A stretch of DNA of 64,000 nucleotides from the NCBI RefSeq assembly GCF_014656135.1, contig NZ_BNBV01000028.1:1-64000 (forward strand). Reading direction: 5' to 3'. The position numbers and the translations under genes are program-made. Under the pieces are notes generated by a model that saw only the letters and a program-made list of their open reading frames with translations, was not told the DNA's origin and did not search any database. Origin of the DNA: Streptomyces thermodiastaticus. GTDB lineage: Bacteria; Actinomycetota; Actinomycetes; Streptomycetales; Streptomycetaceae. Position 1 is the stretch's first letter. The number at the start of each line of letters is the position of its first letter. Below are positions 9,100-16,954 of the stretch, piece by piece.

Positions 9100-9239
9100 G
9101 GCAACTCCCAAGCGCGTAGGAATGGTTGTCACTCCGCGCGTACGGTGGCCTGTCGCCCGTACCTGGCATGGCAAGGGAGATGCACTTCCGTGATGGCGGA
9201 GGGCCGTGATCGACCTGTCACAGACGGTAGTGCACGGAA

Positions 9240-9274
9240 GTGGCAATTTGCCACCGCATCGTCGAGATTGCCAC
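9240..9274. promoter_or_regulatory. GTGGCAA/TTGCCAC operator in the triad promoter region
   Basis: Perfect palindrome GTGGCAATTTGCCAC at 9240-9254, followed by a third half site TTGCCAC at 9268-9274 (20 bases start to start). It lies 67-101 bases upstream of the XRE gene and 141-175 bases upstream of the divergent ATPase gene, so a dimeric XRE repressor could bind here and autoregulate. Confidence 0.5.
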
Positions 9275-9340
9275 TAATGTGTGGACCCGCGCGGGACCCA
9301 GCAGACAGACTGCCGCTGCGACCACTGGAGGATGTGACAT

Positions 9341-10192
9341 ATGCCGCCGAGGGCTACGCCCACAGAACGCCAGAAGCGATTGGGCGCGGAGCTGCGCAAG
9401 ATGCGCCTCGCAGCGGAGGTCTCCACGGATTACGCCGCCGGACTGCTCGGTCTCGACAGAACGAAGATCTCCAACATCGAGTCAGGGGTTCGCGCCATCA
9501 CACCCGATCGAGTGCGAACTCTCGCCTGCAACTACGACTGCCGGGATCAGGCCTACGTCGATGCGTTGGCCGAGATGGCCGCAGACCGCAGGCGAGGGTG
9601 GTGGGAGACCTACCGAGGCCAACTGCCTGCGGGCCTGCTCGACATCGCCGAGCTGGAATGGCATGCACGAAAGGTACGCGCGGGACTGGCCATGCATGTG
9701 CCTGGCCTCCTCCAGACCGACGCCTACGCCCGCGTGCTGTTCTCCATGGCACTGCCGGCCTTGTCCCCTATGGAGGTCGAGTTGCGCGTGGCCCTGCGGA
9801 TGCAGCGGCAACAGGTCCTCCACCGCGACAACCCGATCACCTACGTCGGATACGTGCACGAAGCAGCCCTGCGCATCGAGTTCGGCGGCCCGAAAGTGAT
9901 GCGGGCGCAGCTCGACCACCTCTGCGACATCTCGGAGCGGCAGAACATCGACGTACGCGTCATCCCGTTCAAGGCTGGAGCCTTCCCGGGCGCAGGACAA
10001 GCGGTCATGTACGCCGAAGCGCGTGTGCCGCAGCTGGACACCGTGGAACTCGACTCGGCACATGGTCCGGAGTTTCTGCACGGCCAGTCCCAGCTCGACA
10101 AGTACCGATCACACTTGGACTGGATGGAGGCGGTGTCTCTGTCCCCCTCCGAGTCCCGAGCTTTTATGCGCAACATCGCAGTCGACTTCTGA
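9341..10192 (+). CDS. XRE helix-turn-helix regulator with DUF5753 (WhiJ-type)
   Basis: A 283-residue DNA-binding protein. Residues 12-70 are an XRE helix-turn-helix (LGAELRKMRLAAEVSTDYAA ... LDRTKISNIESGVRAITPDR). From about residue 95 it has the DUF5753 domain: the hallmark WWETYRGQLPAGLLDIAELE, HVPGLLQTDAYARVLF, then RQQVLHRDNPITYVGYVHEA and ending SRAFMRNIAVDF. Length and order match WhiJ-like proteins that work with a small DUF397 partner and an RsbW-like ATPase. GGAGG at 9327-9331 precedes ATG 9341. The DUF397 gene starts 9 bases after the stop, so the two are co-transcribed. Autoregulation through the 9240-9274 palindrome is likely. Confidence 0.88.
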   Translation: MPPRATPTERQKRLGAELRKMRLAAEVSTDYAAGLLGLDRTKISNIESGVRAITPDRVRTLACNYDCRDQAYVDALAEMAADRRRGWWETYRGQLPAGLLDIAELEWHARKVRAGLAMHVPGLLQTDAYARVLFSMALPALSPMEVELRVALRMQRQQVLHRDNPITYVGYVHEAALRIEFGGPKVMRAQLDHLCDISERQNIDVRVIPFKAGAFPGAGQAVMYAEARVPQLDTVELDSAHGPEFLHGQSQLDKYRSHLDWMEAVSLSPSESRAFMRNIAVDF

Positions 10193-10201
10193 GGAGCACT
10201 G

Positions 10202-10393
10202 ATGAGTGACATCACCTGGGAAGAGCCGTTCTGCGCCGAAGGCGCCAACTGCTTCCGCCTGGGCACCGACAGCGACGGCAACGCCTACATCGCCATCGCC
10301 GGCCAAGAAGACCACCCGCTGGTGGACAGCAAGGAAGCCCTCCGCGCACTGATCCGCGAGATCAAGGCGGGGAGGGCAGACCACCTGCTGTAG
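10202..10393 (+). CDS. DUF397 family small protein
   Basis: A 63-residue acidic protein matching DUF397: start SDITWEEPFCAEGANCFRLG, then TDSDGNAYIAIAGQEDHPLV and a C-terminal helix SKEALRALIREIKAGRA. DUF397 proteins pair with WhiJ-type XRE regulators, probably binding them and modulating repression. It is preceded by GAGGAGC at 10190-10196, overlapping the end of the XRE gene, and follows that gene by 9 bases, so the two form an operon. Confidence 0.85.
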   Translation: MSDITWEEPFCAEGANCFRLGTDSDGNAYIAIAGQEDHPLVDSKEALRALIREIKAGRADHLL

Positions 10394-10396
10394 GGA

Positions 10397-11041
10397 TCAG
10401 CTCCCCGTACGCGGGAACGTCACCTCCACCCGGCGGTTCTTCCTGCGGCCCTCCTCGGTGGAGTTGTCCGCGATGGGGTAGTCCTCGGCGTACCCACGGA
10501 CGTCGAACGTGATGTCCGGATCGTTCAGCTTCTGCGCCAGCACGTTCTGGACGGCGTTGGCGCGCTGCTTGGACAGCACGACACCGTGTTCGTGGGTGCC
10601 GAGGTTGTCGGTGAAGCCGAAGACACGGACCTGCGTCGCGTGCTGCTTCTTGATCTCCTGCGCGACCGCGTCGAGGCGTGCCGTGGCCTGATCACTGAGC
10701 TTCGCGCTGTCCTTGGGGAACAGCACCTCCGCCTGCAGGGCGAACGTCACGTCCGCGTTGGTGTCCTCACGCCGTTCCTCTCCGCCCTTGTCCTCGACCA
10801 CCGACTTGATGTCCAGCACCTTGGGCGCGGCGAGCGTGGCGCCCTCGGACAGTTTGAGGTCGGGGTCCTTCGGGTCGACCTGCACCGGTGCGGAGGCGGA
10901 GGGCTGCGTGCCGGGGGGCACGCTGGGTCCACTGTCCGCGCGGGCCACGGAAGCGCCGTAGAGCGGCCCTGCGGCCAGGAGCACGGCGACGGTCAGGGTG
11001 AGGGCCAGGCGCGGGCGGGTTCGTGTGGTGTAGGTGGTCAT
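10397..11041 (-). CDS. Secreted OmpA-family peptidoglycan-binding protein of the Tad locus
   Basis: A 214-residue exported protein with a Sec signal peptide (positive start, then LALTLTVAVLLAAGPLYGAS, cleavage near ARA-DS). A Pro/Ser linker follows and then an OmpA-like domain from about residue 95: LQAEVLFPKDSAKLSDQATA, FGFTDNLGTHEHGVVLSKQR and NRRVEVTF. The Asp and Arg residues that bind diaminopimelate in OmpA domains appear present. In a Gram-positive it would anchor to peptidoglycan outside the membrane. It is the last gene of the leftward Tad cluster, 11 bases after the lipoprotein gene, so it probably acts as a cell-wall scaffold for the pilus. It converges with the DUF397 gene, with only 3 bases between stops. 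Confidence 0.85.
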   Translation of the reverse strand: MTTYTTRTRPRLALTLTVAVLLAAGPLYGASVARADSGPSVPPGTQPSASAPVQVDPKDPDLKLSEGATLAAPKVLDIKSVVEDKGGEERREDTNADVTFALQAEVLFPKDSAKLSDQATARLDAVAQEIKKQHATQVRVFGFTDNLGTHEHGVVLSKQRANAVQNVLAQKLNDPDITFDVRGYAEDYPIADNSTEEGRRKNRRVEVTFPRTGS

Positions 11042-11052
11042 CGCAGGCCGCC

Positions 11053-11631
11053 TCAGCCGGAGATCTTGACGGTGGCGCTGGAGAAGGTGGGCAGTTGGAG
11101 GGTCACCTCGGTGGTGCTCGCGGGTGGGGCCGGGAACTGCATGAAGACCGGGATGGTCTGCCCCGAGTCGATGGTCGTAAGGCCAGTGGTCGTCAAGGGC
11201 CGGCCGTCCGTGTCCCGCAGAACGTAGTAGCGCTTCTTGCCCTGCGAGTCCACGAGGGTCGCACCACCGAGTGACTGCCCGTGCTTGATGACCTCGGTCT
11301 CGTCGCCGCTCAGGCGTGACGGGATGACTGTCGACTTGGCTCCGTCGTTCTTCAGATCGCCGTTCAGCGTGACGAACCCGCCTGAGTCCCGCTGAGCAGA
11401 GAAGATTTGCAGGAGCAGCCCGTCCGGTCCCCTCAATTCCGCCACAGGGGCTTGTGCCTTCTGCTCCTGAGCACTCGGCTCAGACCCGTTGCTTTGCTTC
11501 GCGTTCGACGCCTGAGCCTCCGGCTTCTTGTCCTCTCCCCCGCCTCCGCAGCCAGTCGCGCCCAGGGCCAGACTGCCCGCGAGGGCCAAGACGACCGCCC
11601 CCCTACGAACCCTTGCAGTCCACATGCTCAT
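11053..11631 (-). CDS. Putative lipoprotein of the Tad locus
   Basis: A 192-residue lipoprotein: an Arg-rich start, hydrophobic core, and lipobox LGATGC with the lipidated Cys at about residue 28, followed by a Gly/Lys/Gln/Ser-rich linker. The folded part (about 65-192) has beta-rich segments (VAELRGPDGLLLQIFSAQRD, GKKRYYVLRDTDGRPLT, STTEVTLQLPTFSSATVKIS) and looks like an immunoglobulin-type domain; I do not recognise a named family. It lies 11 bases upstream of the OmpA gene and 31 bases downstream of the TadG-like gene, so it belongs to the pilus operon. It may be a membrane-surface accessory. An alternative start is ATG 11625. Confidence 0.7.
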   Translation of the reverse strand: MSMWTARVRRGAVVLALAGSLALGATGCGGGGEDKKPEAQASNAKQSNGSEPSAQEQKAQAPVAELRGPDGLLLQIFSAQRDSGGFVTLNGDLKNDGAKSTVIPSRLSGDETEVIKHGQSLGGATLVDSQGKKRYYVLRDTDGRPLTTTGLTTIDSGQTIPVFMQFPAPPASTTEVTLQLPTFSSATVKISG

Positions 11632-11662
11632 CGCTCTGGTTCCTTAATCACTTGTCGTTCGC

Positions 11663-12259
11663 TTACCGGTCGACCAGGTGAACGTCGAACAGGTCATGGG
11701 GCTCAGGCAGGTCGGTGAGATGCTTGGGATCGAGATCCCAGTCCTCCTTGCAGGACAACCGTGGCAACTCATCATGACCAGCCTTTCCAGCCAGGGGCTG
11801 GAAACTACAGAGCGGCACGATCACGGCGGTGGCCCGCGCTTTCGACCGGGTCGCTTCCGTGATCGGAACCAGCGATTTCCCCATAGTCTTGTTGGTTTGG
11901 ACCTCGACTGTGTAGCCAAGCAGGCCGTCCGGGTCACAATCCAGCAGGTGAGCGTCGTTCTGCTGCGCCAGCTGAGAGGCTCGCCAGCAGGAGGACCGGA
12001 TCCCTTGGCCGTTGCCCTGGAAGATGTCCTGCCATTTGGTCGGTTCGAGCACGTCCTTCACCCACTCGCCCGCAAGCTGATCCCGGGTGTCCTGCGCCGC
12101 AGCCAAGGCGGCTGCATCGGCCGCCGTCTGAGCACTGTTCCGGTTGACTGCCGCCTGCCCCACAGCGAAGTAAGCGAGCGCAAGAAAGAGCAGACCCGCC
12201 ACCACCGTGATGTAGATGGGGAAGGCCTGCCCGGCGTCCCTGCAACGCCGTCCGTTCAA
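11663..12259 (-). CDS. TadG-like pilus assembly protein
   Basis: A 198-residue membrane-anchored protein with a TadE/TadG-type N terminus: DAGQAFPIYITVVAGLLFLA, then LAYFAVGQAAVNRNSAQTAA and DAAALAAAQD, the hallmark of Flp pilus-assembly TadG-like proteins (pseudopilin-like, helix in the membrane). The remaining residues are extracellular and include several Cys (SSCWRAS, LLDCDPDG, VPLCSF, RLSCKEDW) that could form disulfides. I place the start at TTG 12259 because it overlaps the stop of the Flp gene (bases 12256-12259 read TTGA on the minus strand), implying translational coupling; no ATG gives this frame. Longer upstream frames are shadows of the response regulator. Confidence 0.7.
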   Translation of the reverse strand: MNGRRCRDAGQAFPIYITVVAGLLFLALAYFAVGQAAVNRNSAQTAADAAALAAAQDTRDQLAGEWVKDVLEPTKWQDIFQGNGQGIRSSCWRASQLAQQNDAHLLDCDPDGLLGYTVEVQTNKTMGKSLVPITEATRSKARATAVIVPLCSFQPLAGKAGHDELPRLSCKEDWDLDPKHLTDLPEPHDLFDVHLVDR

Positions 12260-12489
12260 TTGCCAACTTTGGCGATCAGCCCGGTGATCTTGTCGAGGAT
12301 CGTCTGCCCGATACTCGTCCCCGTAATAGCCAGCACGATCGCCACCACCACGGCGATGATCCCCAGATACTCGACCGCGGTCTGGCCCCTGTCGCCCATG
12401 CGGCGGTTCATCGCGTCGACGGTGGTGTTCTTCCAGCCGTGCAGGCGGGTCTTGGTCGCCACCGCGGTCTTGAGCAGCCGGTCGCTCAT
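12256..12489 (-). CDS. Flp-type IVb pilin
   Basis: A 77-residue prepilin-like protein: a basic cytoplasmic leader (SDRLLKTAVATKTRLHGWKN), then GDRGQTAVEYLGIIAVVVAI with a single membrane helix and a short tail (LDKITGLIAKVGN). The QTAVEYLGII segment matches the processing-site region of Flp pilins, with cleavage predicted after the Gly of DRG and the conserved Glu five residues later. ATG 12489 has GGAGGGG upstream (plus strand CCCCTCC at 12495-12501). It is the structural subunit candidate of this Tad locus. It sits after the two-component genes and is coupled to the TadG-like gene by a stop/start overlap. Confidence 0.8.
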   Translation of the reverse strand: MSDRLLKTAVATKTRLHGWKNTTVDAMNRRMGDRGQTAVEYLGIIAVVVAIVLAITGTSIGQTILDKITGLIAKVGN

Positions 12490-12612
12490 GGTGATCCCCT
12501 CCGGGTTGCGTGTCGGTGCCGCTTGCGACACCGGGAACGTACGCTCGGGAATTCCCTTCGGCCGAGGGTCCCTGGGCCCAATTCCGGACCCAGAGCGGCA
12601 GCACGGTCCGGC

Positions 12613-13422
12613 TCACCCTTCTTCTCCCCTCCCTTGCGAGGTCGCGTCCGGGGCCGTGCCCAGCCACTTGGCGGCGGCCTCGGCGCGGCTGGTGCTGTGG
12701 AGCTTGGCGAAGATGCGGTTGATGTGGTTCTTGACGGTCTTCTCGCTGATGAAGCAGGCCGCCGCGATCTGACGGTTGGTCATGCCGCTGGCGATGAGGT
12801 CCATGATCTCCGCTTCCCGCGCGCTGAGCCGGAACTTGTCCCGGTCGACGGCGGCCGGACGGGATGGGCCCCACTCGGGCGTGGCGGACGCCGTCGTACC
12901 CGAGCGCGGGGGCGGAGGAAGAAGGGGGGCTGTGTCGTCCCCATGGCCAGGCGTCGCCGCCCTCGGCATCCGGGCCCGCGCTGCACCCGGCCCCAGGCCG
13001 AGGGCGCCGGCCGCCGTGGAGGTGAAGTGGGCGCCGCCCTCGTGCACGCTGCGCACTGCGGCGGCCAGCTGTTCGGCGGTGAACTCGCCGTGGACGAGGT
13101 AGCCGCTCGCGCCCCGGCGCAGGCACTCCTGCACGATCCGGGACTCGCGGCTGTAGGTGAGCATCAGCACCGGGGCCAGGCGGACCAGGTGGGGCAGGGC
13201 GGCCAGGCCGTCCAGGCCGGGCATGCGGACGTCGAGCAGGATCACGTCCGGGCGGTGCTGTGCGGCGGCCTGCAGGGTCTCGCTGCCGTCGGCGGCCTGG
13301 GCCACGACCGTGATACCGGAGCGGCCGTCGAGCAGGGCGGTCAGTCCGGCGCGGACCACCGGGTTGTCGTCGGCGACGACCACCCGCAGGGAAGCGGGCG
13401 GGGGCGGGGGCGAACCCTGCAT
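12613..13422 (-). CDS. NarL/LuxR-type response regulator in the Tad locus
   Basis: A 269-residue response regulator. The receiver domain (about 12-125) begins RVVVADDNPVVRAGL and has the phospho-accepting Asp in VILLDVRMPGLDG. A Pro-rich linker precedes a LuxR helix-turn-helix (LSAREAEIMDLIASGMTNRQ ... FISEKTVKNHINRIFAKL). The usual FLLKD lysine motif near the end of the receiver is replaced by YLVHG, so the catalytic Lys is missing; phosphorylation-dependent switching may be altered. The cognate kinase gene lies 94 bases upstream (13517-15037). Position inside the pilus cluster suggests control of tad expression. The start gives a Pro-rich leader MQGSPPPPPAS; a later start is not ruled out. 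Confidence 0.88.
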   Translation of the reverse strand: MQGSPPPPPASLRVVVADDNPVVRAGLTALLDGRSGITVVAQAADGSETLQAAAQHRPDVILLDVRMPGLDGLAALPHLVRLAPVLMLTYSRESRIVQECLRRGASGYLVHGEFTAEQLAAAVRSVHEGGAHFTSTAAGALGLGPGAARARMPRAATPGHGDDTAPLLPPPPRSGTTASATPEWGPSRPAAVDRDKFRLSAREAEIMDLIASGMTNRQIAAACFISEKTVKNHINRIFAKLHSTSRAEAAAKWLGTAPDATSQGRGEEG

Positions 13423-13516
13423 CGGTGGCCTCCTCTCGGGCCGCTCGTCTCGGTCGGGGGATGATGTGCCCCGGTGTCGGGGCGCTGCGGGAGTGCGGTG
13501 CAGACGGTGACGTGGC

Positions 13517-15037
13517 TCAGGGGCTCGGTCCGCTCGCCGGGGGTGCGGGCAGGGCCGTGAGCGGGAGTTCCAGGCGGACCTCCGTGCCGGTCGGGTGGGT
13601 GCCGCGGCCGATGCGGATGCGGGCGCCCACCGCGGCGGCGCGCTCGACCATGCCGACCAGGCCGAACCGTCCTGCCGCGCGGAGCCGTTCCAGCGTGGTG
13701 TCCGAAGGCAGACCCTTCCCGTCGTCGTGGACGCTGATGCACAGCAGGCCGTCGTGCACGTCCGCCCGTACGTCGACGCGGGTCGCGTCCGCGTGGCGGT
13801 GGGCGTTCTCCATCGCCTCGGTGGCCACGGCCAGCAGGTGGCGGGCGGTGGCGGCGGGCAGGGGCGGGACGGGGGCGCCGGCGGGGTGGCAGACGGCGGG
13901 CAGTCCGGTGCGGCTGGTGAAGGCGCGGGCCTCGGCGGTCAGGTCCGCCACGAGGTCCGTGGTGGGCGGCGGACCTCCGTGCTGCTCCTGGCGCAGGTCG
14001 GTGAGGAGTTCCCGGGCCTCGGTGGCGGCGCGGCGGGCGGAGCGGGCGACGAGGTCGGCCTGCTGCCTCACCAGGGCGGTGTCCGGGTGGTCGGCGCCGG
14101 CCGTGGCGGCCAGGGCGTCGGCGGCCAGAGCGACGCCGTGCAGGGTCTTCGCCACCGAGTCGTGCATGTCGCGGGCGAGGCGGGCGCGTTCCTCGCTGAC
14201 CGCCTCCACGGCGGCCAGGCGGGCGTGGGCGGTGGTGAGCGCGCGGGTGGCGGCGCCGAAGCGCAGCAGGAGGGTGCGCTGGCTGGCGCCGGCCGCGCCT
14301 GCCACCAGGCACAGGCCGGGGACGAGAGCGGACTGGGCGAGGTGGGCGTGCAGGTTCTGTTCGGCGGCCTGGACGAGCAGCAGGATCAGCGACTGGAGCG
14401 AGGCGAGGACGGCCGCGCCGCGCCAGCCGTAGAGGATGCCGGCGAGCAGGGGCGTGCAGACGCTGACGTAGGCGAGCGTGCTGTCCGGGCCGGCCGCGAT
14501 CAGCGGCAGCGCGCCGAGGACGGTGTCGGCGGCGAGGAGGGTGGGGTGGCGCACGAGGAGCGGGCCGAAGCGTTCCCAGTCCCGGAAGAGGACGTAGGAG
14601 CCCATGAACGTCACCACGACGGCGGCGCCGACCAGGCGGACGGCCAGTCCGGGGGCGGCGTGGACCAGGGCGAAGGGGGCGGCCAGGGCGATCATCGCGA
14701 GGCGGAACGCGAAGACGTGGCGGCACATCGCCTGCACGGCGCGCACCTGGAGTTTCAGGCTCTGCTCGGTGTCGGCGTCGGTGTCCGAGCCGGAGTCGGT
14801 GCCGGTGCCGGTTGCGGCGGCGTCATGCGCGGGCGGCTCCCGGAGGATGTCGCCTGCCGTGCCTCCGTGCGGCTGCTGTCCCTCCGGCGCCGGGACCGGC
14901 ATCTCGGGCGCCGGGACCGGCGTCAATGGAGCCGTATCGGCCGGTGGAGGCGCGGGCTGCGGGGCGGGCGGCGGCTGCTGTGCCGCGCGTTCCCAGCCGG
15001 GCGGCAGTGCGGGGGGTTTCGGTGCGGTGGCGGACAT
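13517..15037 (-). CDS. Sensor histidine kinase (HisKA_3) in the Tad locus
   Basis: A 506-residue membrane histidine kinase of the NarX/DesK type. An unusually Pro/Asp-rich cytoplasmic N terminus (about 1-90) precedes several membrane helices (about 105-255). The dimerisation box follows (EERARLARDMHDSVAKTLHG; His in RDMHDS is the phosphorylation site). The C-terminal HATPase domain has an N box (ATEAMENAHRHADAT) and G boxes (DDGKGLPS, GLVGMVERA). ATG 15037 is chosen because the extended upstream frame is a shadow of the TadC gene. It precedes its response regulator and lies 17 bases after tadC, so the pair is embedded in the pilus operon. The signal sensed is unknown. Confidence 0.88.
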   Translation of the reverse strand: MSATAPKPPALPPGWERAAQQPPPAPQPAPPPADTAPLTPVPAPEMPVPAPEGQQPHGGTAGDILREPPAHDAAATGTGTDSGSDTDADTEQSLKLQVRAVQAMCRHVFAFRLAMIALAAPFALVHAAPGLAVRLVGAAVVVTFMGSYVLFRDWERFGPLLVRHPTLLAADTVLGALPLIAAGPDSTLAYVSVCTPLLAGILYGWRGAAVLASLQSLILLLVQAAEQNLHAHLAQSALVPGLCLVAGAAGASQRTLLLRFGAATRALTTAHARLAAVEAVSEERARLARDMHDSVAKTLHGVALAADALAATAGADHPDTALVRQQADLVARSARRAATEARELLTDLRQEQHGGPPPTTDLVADLTAEARAFTSRTGLPAVCHPAGAPVPPLPAATARHLLAVATEAMENAHRHADATRVDVRADVHDGLLCISVHDDGKGLPSDTTLERLRAAGRFGLVGMVERAAAVGARIRIGRGTHPTGTEVRLELPLTALPAPPASGPSP

Positions 15038-15054
15038 GGCGTGGCGCCTCCTCA

Positions 15055-15942
15055 CTACTCGCCCGCGATCGAGCCGAAGTCCACGCCCGAGCCGAGGAGC
15101 AGACCGGCGCCGAGGAGGATCATCGTGGCCGGGACCATGAACGTGGTGATCATCAAGGTGGCCTTGGGGACGGCGCGGGCCGCCTTGCGGCGGGCGTTCT
15201 GGGCGTCGGTGCGGCGCATGTCCTTGGCCAGGGACACCAGGGTGTCGACGATCGGCGCGCCCAGTTCCTCGCCCTGCTGCAGGGCGGTGACGAACATGGC
15301 GACCTGTTCGGAGTCGTTGCGGCGGCGCAGTTCCGCGAAGGCCTGGCGGCGGCTCATGCCCAGGTCCATCTGGCGCAGGGTGATGCGGATCTCGTCCGCC
15401 CAGGGGCCCTCGTAGCGGGACGCCACCCGGTCCAGTGCCTGCCGGAAGCCGAGGCCCGCGCTGACGACGACCGCGAGCACGTCGAGGAAGTCCGGCAGCG
15501 TGCGTTCGATGACGTCCTTGCGGTGGCGGACGGCGGCCCAGATGCCGACCTCCGTCCAGAACGCACCGAAGGCCAGCAGCAGCACGGCCACCAGATACTG
15601 GCCGCGCAGCAGGAACACCAGGAAGCCCACGGCGCCGAGGAAGCCGTAGACGGCGCGGCGGGCGGCGTAGCGGTCGATGGTCAGGCCGCCGGGGTTGCCG
15701 GCCAGGTCGATCCGGCGGCGGTACTTCGCGACCAGCTTCGGTCCCATCAGCCGCAGGACGAGGGGGGCGTAGCGCATGCCGAGGCGGTCGACGAGCGAGC
15801 CGACCGCGCCGGTGCGGGTGGAGCCGACCTCCAGGGCGAGGGCGAGGTCGGACGGCAGGCGGGCGTCCGAGCGGTACATGCGGACGCCGGCGAAGATGCC
15901 CCAGACGCTCAGGCCCGCCACGAGTGCCAGCAGGACGGCCAT
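15055..15942 (-). CDS. tadC: TadC, type II/IV secretion inner-membrane platform protein
   Basis: A 295-residue T2SSF-domain protein. An N-terminal helix (VLLALVAGLSVWGIFAGVRM) and a further helix (AVYGFLGAVGFLVFLLRGQY) precede the cytoplasmic domain, which includes LPDFLDVLAVVVSAGLGFRQ and LRQMDLGMSRRQAFAELRRR. C-terminal helices follow (LMITTFMVPATMILLGAGLL). With TadB it forms the membrane platform on which TadA acts. The stop is 17 bases before the histidine-kinase gene, and its start lies 33 bases after the tadB stop. Confidence 0.9.
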   Translation of the reverse strand: MAVLLALVAGLSVWGIFAGVRMYRSDARLPSDLALALEVGSTRTGAVGSLVDRLGMRYAPLVLRLMGPKLVAKYRRRIDLAGNPGGLTIDRYAARRAVYGFLGAVGFLVFLLRGQYLVAVLLLAFGAFWTEVGIWAAVRHRKDVIERTLPDFLDVLAVVVSAGLGFRQALDRVASRYEGPWADEIRITLRQMDLGMSRRQAFAELRRRNDSEQVAMFVTALQQGEELGAPIVDTLVSLAKDMRRTDAQNARRKAARAVPKATLMITTFMVPATMILLGAGLLLGSGVDFGSIAGE

Positions 15943-15975
15943 CGGCTGATCCCCTCCCCTTTCGCGGACCGTGGC

Positions 15976-16917
15976 TCAGACGTCGATGCGGGACAGGCGG
16001 CGGATGAGGACGAACCCGACCGCGTACAGCGCGAACGCGACGATCACCGCGATCTGGCCGGCCGGGGAGCCGGTCATGCGGTCCAGGGCGCCGGACTTGA
16101 CGCCGTTCATCAGGAACAGCGCGCCGACGCCGAGCACGGGGACGGCGTAGGAGGTCATGGTGACCTGGGACAGCTGGGTGCGGACCTCGCGCCGGGTCTC
16201 CTTGCGTTCCTCCAGCGTCTCGGTGAGGTTGCGCAGGGCGCTGACCACCTGTCCGCCGGCCCGGTTGGACAGCACCAGGGTGGTGACCAGGACGACCAGT
16301 TCGCGGGAGGGCAGGCGCTCGGCGAGTTCGCCGAGGGCGTCGTCCAGGGAGGCACCGAGGGCGAGCTGGTCGGCGACCTTGGACAGCTCCTCGCCGGCGG
16401 GGGCCTCCAGTTCCTCGGCGGCCATGCCGATGGCGGTGCGCAGGGCGAGGCCGGCGTGGGTGGCGTTGGCGAGAATGCGGGACAGTTCGGGCAGCTGGTT
16501 GATGAACTTCTCGATGCGGCGTTGCCGTTGCCAGGTGAGGAACTGCCAGGCGGCCCACACGCCGAGCAGGCCGGCGAGCGGGCCGAAGAACGGTGCCAGT
16601 GCGGCGTGGCCGATCAGCCAGAGCGCGGCGACCACGGCGGCCATGACCGCGGTGAACTCGCCCGGGGTGATGTCCAGGCCGGTCGCGGCGAGTTTCCGTT
16701 CCAGCCGGCGGCCGAGCCGGGTGCGGCGCAGGCGGCGGTCCAGGGAACGGAACCGGCGCCGGCGGGCGGCGGGCACGGGCCCGGTCCGGGACAGACGGTC
16801 CACCAGGGCGGCGCGCTGGGCGCGGCCGGCGGCGTAGACGTGGACGCCGGTGACGGCCAGGACGCAGGCCAGCAGGGTGACGCCGGTGGTGAGGGTGATG
16901 AGGGTGCTCAGTTCCAT
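15976..16917 (-). CDS. tadB: TadB, type II/IV secretion inner-membrane platform protein
   Basis: A 313-residue T2SSF-domain protein. An N-terminal membrane helix (LITLTTGVTLLACVLAVTGV) is followed by a basic cytoplasmic segment and two further helices. The core has INQLPELSRILANATHAGLA and LALGASLDDALGELAERLPS, then VVSALRNLTETLEERKETRR, as in TadB. The C-terminal pair of helices ends AVGFVLIRRLSRIDV. It pairs with TadC as the platform of the Flp pilus. The gene starts 37 bases after the tadA stop and belongs to the same transcript. Confidence 0.9.
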   Translation of the reverse strand: MELSTLITLTTGVTLLACVLAVTGVHVYAAGRAQRAALVDRLSRTGPVPAARRRRFRSLDRRLRRTRLGRRLERKLAATGLDITPGEFTAVMAAVVAALWLIGHAALAPFFGPLAGLLGVWAAWQFLTWQRQRRIEKFINQLPELSRILANATHAGLALRTAIGMAAEELEAPAGEELSKVADQLALGASLDDALGELAERLPSRELVVLVTTLVLSNRAGGQVVSALRNLTETLEERKETRREVRTQLSQVTMTSYAVPVLGVGALFLMNGVKSGALDRMTGSPAGQIAVIVAFALYAVGFVLIRRLSRIDV

Positions 16918-16954
16918 GGGGCGGTTCCTCCCTGGTCCCCGGGGCTCGTCGAGG

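Noticed and set aside
13517..16558. Open frame of 1013 codons on the minus strand across the histidine kinase and TadC/TadB genes
   Set aside because: The upstream two thirds are Arg/Pro/Gly-rich shadow sequence antisense or out of frame to tadC and tadB; the kinase clearly starts at 15037.
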